NCBI GenBank assembly: GCA_903853735.1
Contig: CAINUH010000554.1
Coordinates: 1 to 5,992 of the forward strand
Reading direction: 5' to 3'
Origin: an uncultured Desulfomonile sp.
GTDB lineage: Bacteria; Desulfobacterota; Desulfomonilia; Desulfomonilales; Desulfomonilaceae
DNA: 5,992 nt
Shown here: piece by piece, positions 1 to 5,979 of the stretch
Layout of the letters: every line of letters starts with the position of its first letter
Numbering within the stretch: the stretch's first letter is position 1
Notes under the pieces: generated by a model
What the model saw: the letters and a program-made list of their open reading frames with translations, nothing else
Database searches by the model: none
What the model was told of the DNA's origin: nothing
Translations under genes and position numbers: made by a program

Positions 1-1131
1 ATGTTTAAGAACCAAATCAGGCCCAAACGTGGCCATGATACTTACGGCGGGGCGCACCTCTCCGGCTACGAGACTTGCGGCTTCCTCCGACAGGACGGGC
101 GGAATCATGGGGATTGTCTGCTCGGGCAAGTATATGGATACCGCCCTTTGGCGAATTTCCAGGTCCAGCAGGGAATCGTGTTCCACAAAATGTCCAGCAT
201 CCGCTATATGAATACCAACGACGTAGTCCTCGCCGGAATATGAAAGGGAAAGGGCGTCGTCCAGATCGCGTGTTGTCAACGAGTCTATGGTGATCGACTT
301 CTCATCACTTAGATCTTCAACATTGGCCGGTAAGGGTTTTTCCGAGGCCTCTATCGCCTGGCTTTCTGCCTCAGGAGTGAAATCAACAGGTATTTTTTCC
401 GCACGCAGGCGAATATTCTCGTCCTCGTCCCATACGCCAAGTCTCACCAGAACGCTCAGCGGACTCCACTGACTTGGAAGGCCTGCCTGTGAGAAAAGAT
501 CCTTCACGTTCTTGAAATCCTTCCATTCAGACCCCTGAAGAGCAGCCTCCTCCAGCAGGGTGAGCAGCCCTTCAGGCGCCAATTCCGCTCTGAGATCTGT
601 CGACTCCTTCAGTACAGCCAGGAAATCTGCGCACTGAGCTGAAAAAGTTGCGCGCTCTCTTTCCTTTTGTCTCTGTATGAGTGCTTGCTCTACTCGCTCA
701 GGGGTTGGGATTTCGATCGCGTCGGGACGGATTTTAAAATATACTCGGTCTTCAAATATGGCTCTGAGCAGGGATGCGGCACCATGATGGTCTTTGGTCG
801 GGCCGAAAAACAGTTCACTGAGATCTTGGATGTCAATCTCACGTGTTTCAAGAGCTACAACATCCCAAAGTTCTCTTAAGTTCACACTATTTTTGAGATC
901 TTCCCTCAATCCGGAGATCTGCCTGAGCCGCAAGACCTGTTCGTCCCGACTACCCATGAGAGGAAATTGCGGATCCCGCCCACCTATCAATGCTCTACCG
1001 GCAGCAATTCTGATTTCTTTTCCCTGGTCGTTGAGAATCTTGAGCCGTCTGTCGTCGGCTTCCAAGACCAGGCCGCATGAGATTCTTCGATTGTCGTAGT
1101 AATCAATAATGTCGTTTTTTTCGAAACTCAT
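1..1131 (-). CDS. RNB-domain exoribonuclease (RNase II/R family), N-terminal part, cut by window edge
   Basis: The first 377 codons read without a stop from ATG at 1131 to the left edge, so the C-terminus is outside the window. From about residue 278 the RNB catalytic domain begins. The block TIDSLTTRDLDD supplies D283, D289, D291 and D292 at exactly the spacing of the magnesium-binding aspartates of E. coli RNase II (201, 207, 209, 210). It is followed by the family-typical GIHIADAGHFV (306-316) and SIYLPEQTIPMIPPVLSEE (332-350). The enzyme should degrade single-stranded RNA processively 3'->5' in the cytoplasm. The first 270 or so residues show no obvious cold-shock RNA-binding motif; they are charged, helix-rich and resemble the N-terminus of RNase II-like proteins I recall from Desulfobacterota. 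AGGAG (1146-1150) lies 14 bases before the ATG, a long spacing, but no better in-frame start was found nearby. It is divergent from gmhA. The family is near certain; whether it works as RNase II or RNase R cannot be told without the C-terminal S1 region. Confidence 0.93.
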   Translation of the reverse strand, partial: MSFEKNDIIDYYDNRRISCGLVLEADDRRLKILNDQGKEIRIAAGRALIGGRDPQFPLMGSRDEQVLRLRQISGLREDLKNSVNLRELWDVVALETREIDIQDLSELFFGPTKDHHGAASLLRAIFEDRVYFKIRPDAIEIPTPERVEQALIQRQKERERATFSAQCADFLAVLKESTDLRAELAPEGLLTLLEEAALQGSEWKDFKNVKDLFSQAGLPSQWSPLSVLVRLGVWDEDENIRLRAEKIPVDFTPEAESQAIEASEKPLPANVEDLSDEKSITIDSLTTRDLDDALSLSYSGEDYVVGIHIADAGHFVEHDSLLDLEIRQRAVSIYLPEQTIPMIPPVLSEEAASLVAGEVRPAVSIMATFGPDLVLKH

Positions 1132-1332
1132 TGGAAACAGCCGTGCTCCTACAACATTGTGCTGACGGTCATGTGAGATGTCACTCGCTGGAATGTTCTT
1201 CCGGAATGGCTTGGGGTATTCGTTACGTCCATTTCGGGAAAGATACCCTGGGGACCTGTGGAGAAAACGTTCACTTCTCTCTCCTGCCTTCACGAGAATC
1301 TGAGCACATAATATCACGGCTGGCCGCGATTG

Positions 1333-1344
1333 CCTAAGTTTAGG
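1333..1344. repeat. Short palindrome CCTAA-GT-TTAGG
   Basis: CCTAA (1333-1337) and TTAGG (1340-1344) are perfect inverted copies separated by GT. The site lies just upstream of the AT-rich candidate promoter of gmhA. Its size and place would suit a repressor or activator half-site pair, but a 12-base palindrome can also occur by chance. The sequence is plainly visible; the function is unknown. Confidence 0.35.
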
Positions 1345-1389
1345 TTAGTTTCGTAGTATTACCGATTTATTATCGACTGGTAGTATGAT
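1345..1389 (+). promoter_or_regulatory. Candidate promoter region of gmhA
   Basis: Two boxes match five of six positions of TATAAT: TATTAT at 1368-1373 and TATGAT at 1384-1389. The first has TTAGTT (1345-1350) 17 bases upstream, a weak -35 with two of six matches. The second has TTACCG (1359-1364) at 19 bases, with three of six. GTAGTAT occurs twice (1353-1359 and 1380-1386), flanking CGAT-N5-ATCG (1363-1375), which could be an operator. Neither promoter is strong by consensus, so an activator or an alternative sigma factor is possible. Confidence 0.25.
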
Positions 1390-1430
1390 AAGTACAGGCG
1401 ATCACCGTCGTGGGCGCGAGGACTCGAAGA

Positions 1431-1436
1431 AGAGGT
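1431..1436 (+). promoter_or_regulatory. Ribosome binding site that favours the TTG start of gmhA
   Basis: AGAGGT lies six bases before TTG at 1443, an ideal spacing. The longer reading frame beginning with GTG at 1410 has no purine-rich site in front of it and would add an arginine-rich leader not expected in GmhA. GTG at 1455 is also in frame, but 14 bases from the nearest GAGG. Confidence 0.55.
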
Positions 1437-1442
1437 GAGGCG

Positions 1443-2027
1443 TTGAAAAGACATGTGTTGGACATTTTCAGCCAGGGAAGCAGGATTAGGCAGACTTTCC
1501 TGGATCAGAACCTTGATACCCTGGAAGAGGCAGCGCGGAGCTTAGCGGCCGCCTTAGGTCGAGGAAACAAATTGCTCCTTTTTGGAAACGGTGGATCTGC
1601 GGCTGACGCTCAGCACATTGCCGCAGAGTTTGTGAACCGTTACATGATTGACAGGCCTTCTCTACCTGCTGTGGCCCTTACAACAGACACCTCCGTGTTG
1701 ACCGCAATAAGTAACGATTTCAGCTTTGAAGAAATTTTTGAGAAGCAGATAAAGGCCATAGGGAAAACTGGAGATGTCGCTCTTGGGATCAGCACTTCCG
1801 GCAAGTCGCCCAATGTGATTCGGGGTCTCAAGACCGCCCAGCAACTCGGCTTGATCACCGTTGGTCTCGGAGGACCGCTTGACAGTCCGATGAGGCAGTA
1901 TTGTCGTTATTATCTCGTTGTCGATGGTGGAACTACACCACGAATTCAAGAAGTGCATCTGATAGTAGGCCATTGCATTGTGGAACTGGTAGACAGGATT
2001 CTGTTCGGTCCGGCGACTGAAGAGTGA
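1443..2027 (+). CDS. gmhA: Phosphoheptose isomerase (sedoheptulose 7-phosphate isomerase)
   Basis: GmhA converts D-sedoheptulose 7-phosphate to D-glycero-D-manno-heptose 7-phosphate, the first step toward ADP-heptose for the LPS inner core; it acts in the cytoplasm as a tetramer. From the TTG start the protein is 194 residues, close to the E. coli enzyme (192). It is a single SIS domain with FGNGGSAADAQHIAAEF (47-63), the sugar-phosphate-binding STSGKS (117-122) and RIQEVHLIVGH (167-177). The zinc and active-site residues fit with a constant offset of three from E. coli numbering as I recall it: H58, E62, Q169 and H177. This argues for GmhA rather than the related DnaA-binding DiaA. No other heptose gene lies alongside in the window. 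The stop is 144 bases before the protease gene on the same strand with no clear terminator between, so co-transcription is possible. The main doubt is the start codon: GTG at 1410 would give 205 residues. Confidence 0.93.
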   Translation: MKRHVLDIFSQGSRIRQTFLDQNLDTLEEAARSLAAALGRGNKLLLFGNGGSAADAQHIAAEFVNRYMIDRPSLPAVALTTDTSVLTAISNDFSFEEIFEKQIKAIGKTGDVALGISTSGKSPNVIRGLKTAQQLGLITVGLGGPLDSPMRQYCRYYLVVDGGTTPRIQEVHLIVGHCIVELVDRILFGPATEE

Positions 2028-2140
2028 GCCAGACCAATGGGCATGGTTGATATCAATCTTCGGTATCGGCTTTCGTTCGTGGCCTTTTGGGTGTAAATGG
2101 GAAACCGGATCACGACAGATCGAGATGCGGGCGGAGATCC

Positions 2141-2156
2141 CCAAAAGAATTTTTGG
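2141..2156 (+). repeat. Small hairpin just before the protease ribosome binding site
   Basis: CCAAAA (2141-2146) and TTTTGG (2151-2156) form a perfect six-base stem with the four-base loop GAAT. It ends two bases before the purine-rich site TAGGAAG (2158-2164) that serves the protease start. The stem is AT-rich and therefore weak, and it is not followed by a T run, so it is unlikely to be a terminator. It could modulate translation initiation or be chance. Confidence 0.35.
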
Positions 2157-2171
2157 ATAGGAAGTTGAAGT

Positions 2172-4676
2172 ATGACCGAGCTAAAACAAAAACTTCGATT
2201 GGGTTGGCAGCAACTGACTTGGCTGGGACCTACCGACGGAATAATCGACCGTACCACGGCCGCCATAGAGCCTCAGGACGAAATCGTGGGCCAGGATCGC
2301 GCCGTAAAGGCAATCCAACTAGGGCTTTCGATGAAGAGTCACGGTTACAATATCTACGTGGCCGGTATTAACGGGACGGGTCGTACAGCGACCGTGAAGA
2401 AACTCCTGGAAGAACGCAACGTGGGAGGTCTTGTTCCTAAGGACCTTTGCTACGTGAACAATTTTAAGAATCCTGATCAGCCGCGTCTGCTCGTTATTGA
2501 CTCCGGCAAGAGTTCCAGATTCAAACAGCAAATTGGGGATCTCATAGGATCTCTCAAAAAGAAAATCCCGGCAATATTCGAGAGTGAAGAGTTCCAGGCA
2601 GCCCGCAATGAGATAGTCAGTCGCCACATGGGGGCTCAAAAGGCTCTGTTCAAGAACTTTGAGAACAAGGTGACTTCCGAGAATTTTATGATGGTGCAGG
2701 TCCAGGTTGGACCCTTTACTCGACCTGATCTTGCCCCTGTAATTGTGGGCAACCCTATGAAGATTGAACAGCTCGAAGCACTGGTCGATGAAGGAAAGTT
2801 CTCGGCTGAAGAATTGGAAAAAATAAAAGGTAAATACAGAGAACTCTCTCAGGAGATGGAAAAAATATTTAAGGCTGCACGAGACATAGACAAAACAATC
2901 CAGGAGGATTTGGAACAATTAGCCAAAGATTCGGTACAGCCTTTACTCAAAGATTTGCTCGACGCGATTAGAGAAGAGTACGAAACAGAAGCTGTCAACA
3001 CGTACTTGGACGAAGTTGAGTCTGACACAATGGGCCACCTGGAAAGGTTCAGGCCCAGGCTTGTACCATCTTCTCCATCAGGAGAAACTCCTGGTCCTCC
3101 CATGATGGTACCTCCCGACCCGGCAGAATTCAGCGATTACGAGGTCAATGTCCTTATCGACAATTCAGACACTGACAAACCCCCTGTGGTGGTCGAAACC
3201 ACCCCATCGTTTCGGAATCTTTTCGGATCAGTTGATAGAGTAATGGACCGACACGGTATCTGGTACTCCGACTACCGACACATTAAAGCCGGCAGTTTAC
3301 TGAAAGCCAACGGGGGCTTCCTTGTTCTTAACGCGCAAGATGTTCTTATGGAAGTTGGAGTCTGGCAAACCCTGAAGAGGACCCTTAGAAATAGTGTTAT
3401 GGAAATACAATCTGATCCGTTCAGTTTCTTCTTCGCTTCGGCCCTGAAGCCGGAGAAAATCCCCGTCAGTTTGAAGGTGATCATGATCGGAGATCCGGAA
3501 CTCTACGATCTACTCCATTGGTACGACGAGGATTTCAGAAAGATTTTCAAGATCAAAGCTGATTTCGACTCGAGGATGCCCAACAGTGTTGAGAACGTAA
3601 ACAGGCTCGTGGGATTCATTTCCAGGATATGCTCCGAAGAAGACCTTCTTCCCTGTGACGCCTCGGGAGTGGAAGCCATAGCGAAGTTGGCTATCAGGTG
3701 GGGAGGTCGAAAGAACAAGATTACGGCGCAGTTCGAACGAATTGGTGATCTCTTGAGAGAAGCGGACCTCAAGGCACGGGAGGCTGGTTCCGAGGTTATA
3801 AACTCTCACCACGTGGAAAAGGCTAACAGAGAACGCATTGAACGTGTTAACATGATTGAAGATAAGATACAGGAATACATTGAAGAAGGAATTATTATCG
3901 TTGATTCGAAAGGGGAACGGGTAGGCCAAATTAATGGGTTAGCTGTTTATAGTTTCCCGGAATTTTCGTTTGGGCGTCCTTCCAGGATAACGGTCAAGAC
4001 GAGCATGGGAAAATCAGGAATCATAAGTATTGAAAAGGAAGCGGAATTGTCCGGCCATACTTATGACAAGGGTGTTCTGATTCTTTCCGGTTTTCTGCGG
4101 TCTCGCTTTGCTCAGGACAAACCTTTGAACCTGACCGCCAGCATCACATTTGAACAGTCCTACTCCGGCGTTGACGGCGATTCAGCGTCATCTACCGAAC
4201 TGTACTGTCTGATGAGTTCACTTTCCGGTATCCCCATCAACCAAGGTATGGCAGTGACGGGCAGTGTCAATCAACACGGCGAAATTCAGCCTATCGGAGG
4301 CGTAAACCATAAGATCGAGGGTTTTTTCAAGGTATGCCGTGCACAGGAACTTACAGGAGAACAGGGAGTAATAATACCCAGACGTAACATTGGTGATTTG
4401 ATGCTGGACTCCGAGGTGGTTGAGGCGGTAAAGAACGAGACTTTCCATGTATGGGCGGTGGACCATGTGGACGAAGGCATCGAACTGCTGACCGGAGTTC
4501 CTGCCGGATCGCCGGATGATGAGGGTAACTATCCGGAGGGTACCATAAACTTTCTTGTGAACCAAAGGCTGGACGAACTTTCCCGTGGAATGAGGGAATA
4601 TGAAACATCCAGCGATGACGATGAAAAAAAAGAGGAGGCCTGCTCTGAATGTCCAGCGCCTCCACATGTGGACTAG
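2172..4676 (+). CDS. Lon-like AAA+ serine protease (AAA_32 / LonB-like, COG1067 type)
   Basis: This 834-residue protein has an N-terminal AAA_32-type ATPase part and a C-terminal Lon protease domain, with no N-terminal LAN domain as in classical Lon. It should be a cytoplasmic oligomeric protease. The Walker A-like loop is GINGTGRT (65-72), with Arg in place of the usual Lys. A charged helical insert spans about 200-290. A Pro-rich stretch (about 295-318) precedes YEVNVLIDNSDTD (323-335) and ETTPSFRNLFG (342-352). The Walker B-like segment is GGFLVLNAQDVL (381-392), with Asn at the acidic position. DEDFRKIFKIKADFD (452-466) carries a possible arginine finger, R456. The Lon Ser-Lys dyad is clear: S671 in GVDGDSAS and K714 in IGGVNHKIEGFF, 43 apart as in E. 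coli (679 and 722). The tail is acidic and contains CSEC. TAGGAAG (2158-2164) sits seven bases before the ATG. Resemblance is to LonB-like proteins such as E. coli YcbZ and P. aeruginosa AsrA rather than to housekeeping Lon. Substrates are unknown; rpoH follows on the same strand. Confidence 0.93.
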   Translation: MTELKQKLRLGWQQLTWLGPTDGIIDRTTAAIEPQDEIVGQDRAVKAIQLGLSMKSHGYNIYVAGINGTGRTATVKKLLEERNVGGLVPKDLCYVNNFKNPDQPRLLVIDSGKSSRFKQQIGDLIGSLKKKIPAIFESEEFQAARNEIVSRHMGAQKALFKNFENKVTSENFMMVQVQVGPFTRPDLAPVIVGNPMKIEQLEALVDEGKFSAEELEKIKGKYRELSQEMEKIFKAARDIDKTIQEDLEQLAKDSVQPLLKDLLDAIREEYETEAVNTYLDEVESDTMGHLERFRPRLVPSSPSGETPGPPMMVPPDPAEFSDYEVNVLIDNSDTDKPPVVVETTPSFRNLFGSVDRVMDRHGIWYSDYRHIKAGSLLKANGGFLVLNAQDVLMEVGVWQTLKRTLRNSVMEIQSDPFSFFFASALKPEKIPVSLKVIMIGDPELYDLLHWYDEDFRKIFKIKADFDSRMPNSVENVNRLVGFISRICSEEDLLPCDASGVEAIAKLAIRWGGRKNKITAQFERIGDLLREADLKAREAGSEVINSHHVEKANRERIERVNMIEDKIQEYIEEGIIIVDSKGERVGQINGLAVYSFPEFSFGRPSRITVKTSMGKSGIISIEKEAELSGHTYDKGVLILSGFLRSRFAQDKPLNLTASITFEQSYSGVDGDSASSTELYCLMSSLSGIPINQGMAVTGSVNQHGEIQPIGGVNHKIEGFFKVCRAQELTGEQGVIIPRRNIGDLMLDSEVVEAVKNETFHVWAVDHVDEGIELLTGVPAGSPDDEGNYPEGTINFLVNQRLDELSRGMREYETSSDDDEKKEEACSECPAPPHVD

Positions 4677-4731
4677 CCTGGGCAATGTCGAGATAACCGC
4701 CCTGCGTTTGGCAAATGGTTTGAAAGTGTGA

Positions 4732-4753
4732 GAGGAACTGTCTTCAGTGTCTC
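4732..4753 (+). terminator. Imperfect hairpin after the protease gene, possible weak or Rho-type end
   Basis: Bases 4732-4740 (GAGGAACTG) can pair with 4745-4753 (CAGTGTCTC) around a TCTT loop. The stem has nine positions with one mismatch and one G-U pair. It lies 56 bases after the protease stop. No T run follows, so this is not a standard intrinsic terminator. It may slow polymerase, protect the 3' end of the message, or mean nothing. Confidence 0.25.
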
Positions 4754-4800
4754 ATGATGCCGGTATTTTCATGACTTCCCGCATTTCTGAACCCACCTTT

Positions 4801-4839
4801 CCTTAGCGAGTCGACCTAAGATGTCCGGATTTCCTTAGG
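4801..4839 (+). promoter_or_regulatory. Alternating inverted blocks upstream of rpoH (possible switchable leader structure)
   Basis: CCTTAG (4801-4806), CCTAAG (4815-4820) and CCTTAGG (4833-4839) follow each other. The middle block can pair with the first (5 bases, CTTAG/CTAAG) or with the third (6 bases, CCTAAG/CTTAGG), but not with both. If the region is transcribed, two exclusive hairpins are possible; if not, it may be a protein-binding site with repeated half-sites. The blocks are seen directly; any regulatory role is inference. Confidence 0.3.
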
Positions 4840-4903
4840 GGATTGTGAAACCTTTTGTCCGCTGCGGCATCATACTTTTTTGAAAGATTCACAACCATTT
4901 GAT

Positions 4904-4909
4904 GGAGGT
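4904..4909 (+). promoter_or_regulatory. Strong ribosome binding site fixing the rpoH start
   Basis: GGAGGT lies six bases before ATG at 4916, a near-perfect Shine-Dalgarno site. The reading frame is open further upstream to TTG at 4880, but that start has no such site and would place this sequence inside the gene. Confidence 0.85.
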
Positions 4910-4915
4910 GCGTGC

Positions 4916-5761
4916 ATGAACCATCCAGTCGAGACCGATGGTCTGAGAATATATATGTCTCAGATTGAAAGATATCCTGTATTGAGCAGAGAACAGGAAA
5001 ACGAACTCGCAATGGAGTACAGGAATGACAGGAACGGCACGGCCGGCCAAATTCTGATAACGGCAAATCTTAGGTTCGTGATCAAGGTCGCACTGGGATA
5101 CCGGAATTACGGCGTGAGGCTCATGGATCTTGTCCAAGAAGGCAACATAGGACTAATGAAGGCTGTGGAAAGATTTGACCCTGACAAGGGCTACAGGCTC
5201 ATATCTTATGCAATATGGTGGATCAGGGCTTACATACAAAACTACATCATAAGGTCTTGGTCATTGGTAAAAATGGGTACCACTCAGGCGCAGAGAAAAC
5301 TATTTTACAGGATTTCAGATCTGCCGGAGTTCCGTGATTACGATGATCATGTTGAAAACGTTTCTAAACTTGCCCAAAAGATAAACGTAACAGAAGACCA
5401 AGTAATAGACATGTCGGCACGTTTGAGGGCACATGATCTTTCACTGGACGACTTGATAGGGGAGCAATCGCGTGACTCATTTGCTGATATCCTTAAGGAC
5501 GACTCACCTGACCAGGAAGAGTCGCTATCGGACCTTGAGGAACGGTTGGATCTGAAAACGTGGGCCGACCGAGCGCTAGAAACACTGAATTTGAGGGAGA
5601 AATACATAGTTCAAAATCGTCTCCTTTCAGAGACGCCTGCTACCTTAAAGGAACTTGGCAAGCACTTTGGAATTACGCGGGAACGGGCACGACAGATAGA
5701 AAGAGCCGCCTTAAGGAAGTTGAAAGGGAATTATCTTAAATCACAGTTGGCTGCCGCGTAG
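4916..5761 (+). CDS. rpoH: RNA polymerase heat-shock sigma factor, RpoH (sigma-32) type
   Basis: RpoH directs RNA polymerase to promoters of chaperone and protease genes during heat or protein-folding stress. From ATG 4916 the protein is 281 residues, the usual size for the family. Visible regions: sigma 1.2 (about 10-36); region 2.1-2.2 including NLRFVIKVA (51-59) and DLVQEGNIGLMKAVERFDP (71-89); region 2.3-2.4 YAIWWIRAYIQNYI (98-111), which melts and reads the -10; the RpoH-box equivalent QRKLFYRIS (126-134; QRKLFFNLR in E. coli) after SWSLVKMGTTQA; region 3 (about 145-180); an acidic linker (about 183-212); and the region 4 helix-turn-helix TLKELGKHFGITRERARQIE (243-262). The RpoH box separates it from RpoD, RpoS and flagellar sigma factors. 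It lies 239 bases after the Lon-like protease gene on the same strand and faces the small lipoprotein gene. In enterobacteria RpoH is controlled by leader RNA structure, chaperones and FtsH; whether this applies here is unknown. Confidence 0.93.
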   Translation: MNHPVETDGLRIYMSQIERYPVLSREQENELAMEYRNDRNGTAGQILITANLRFVIKVALGYRNYGVRLMDLVQEGNIGLMKAVERFDPDKGYRLISYAIWWIRAYIQNYIIRSWSLVKMGTTQAQRKLFYRISDLPEFRDYDDHVENVSKLAQKINVTEDQVIDMSARLRAHDLSLDDLIGEQSRDSFADILKDDSPDQEESLSDLEERLDLKTWADRALETLNLREKYIVQNRLLSETPATLKELGKHFGITRERARQIERAALRKLKGNYLKSQLAAA

Positions 5762-5817
5762 AGCTTCATCTGGCCGGTGTTTGACAAACCTCGAGTACTA
5801 TGACTTTGGGCAGGGCG

Positions 5818-5979
5818 TCACCTTAAGACCGGATTTGGAGGTGGTTCGAAAGTTTCTCGTGATTGAGGTTGGAAAGGGCTTTCTTTTCCATCTCGTCCGA
5901 CGAATCGACCTTCGGTCAAGGCCGCGCAACCCTGGAAAAGTGCGATGAAGAGAAAGACGGCTACCCAAGATTTCTTCAT
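5818..5979 (-). CDS. Small predicted lipoprotein (53 residues), function unknown
   Basis: From ATG at 5979 a closed reading frame of 53 codons runs to TGA at 5818-5820. The N-terminus is a textbook lipoprotein signal: MKK, a hydrophobic stretch (about 5-15) and a lipobox-like LFQGC with C18 as the lipidated cysteine; Phe at -3 is slightly unusual. Alanine at +2 is compatible with outer-membrane sorting by the E. coli rule. The mature part is only 36 residues, polar, with Gly, Arg and Gln and a Pro-rich end (EPPPNP). GAGG (5984-5987) sits four bases before the ATG, and an in-frame stop just upstream (5986-5988) fixes this as the first possible start. It converges on rpoH with 56 bases between. 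I recognise no family. It could be an entericidin-like small lipoprotein or the remnant of a larger one; reading on in the other frames shows no continuation. Confidence 0.55.
   Translation of the reverse strand: MKKSWVAVFLFIALFQGCAALTEGRFVGRDGKESPFQPQSRETFEPPPNPVLR

Larger units (their letters stand above)
1132..1442. other. Divergent intergenic region between RNase and gmhA
   Basis: This stretch of about 311 bases separates two divergent genes and must hold promoters in both directions. The gmhA-proximal part (about 1330-1390) is AT-rich and contains two TATAAT-like boxes, a CCTAA-GT-TTAGG palindrome and a repeated GTAGTAT. On the minus strand TATTAT (1308-1313) could be a -10 for the RNase gene, but its -35 is poor. 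A 68-codon plus-strand reading frame (1131-1337) fills part of it, but it starts at TTG, has no good ribosome site and resembles nothing I know, so I treat the region as non-coding. No tRNA-like or other RNA gene was recognised. Confidence 0.6.
4677..4915. other. Intergenic region between protease gene and rpoH
   Basis: This stretch of 239 bases has no credible gene; plus-strand ATG frames here run only a few codons, and the long minus-strand frame at its left end is a shadow of the protease. It contains an imperfect hairpin (4732-4753), three alternating CCTTAG/CCTAAG blocks (4801-4839) and the strong rpoH ribosome site. CATACT (4870-4875) could be a -10 box, but no convincing -35 lies 16-18 bases upstream. 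The length and structure suggest that rpoH has its own promoter or a long leader. Confidence 0.5.

Noticed and set aside
1..879. Several 60-80 codon plus-strand frames over the left end
   Set aside because: All are antisense to the RNB exoribonuclease, whose catalytic motifs make the minus strand the coding one.
1149..1172. Minus-strand mini frame MTVSTML just before the RNase start, a possible leader peptide
   Set aside because: Only seven residues, with no ribosome site in front and no regulatory residue pattern; such frames are common by chance.
1131..1337. 68-codon plus-strand frame in the divergent intergenic region, rich in Cys and His
   Set aside because: It starts with TTG overlapping the RNase start, lacks a good ribosome site, shows no recognisable motif and covers a region expected to hold promoters.
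4218..4685. Long minus-strand frame opposite the 3' end of the protease gene
   Set aside because: It lies almost entirely antisense to a well-supported coding region and encodes nothing recognisable; it is a shadow.
4880..4915. Heat-shock style promoter TTGAAA ... CCATTTG upstream of rpoH
   Set aside because: The spacer is only nine bases, too short for a sigma-32 promoter (about 13-15), and the elements run into the ribosome binding site.
5779..5789. GTTT-GAC-AAAC hairpin after rpoH as a terminator
   Set aside because: The stem is four bases, AT-rich and not followed by a T run.
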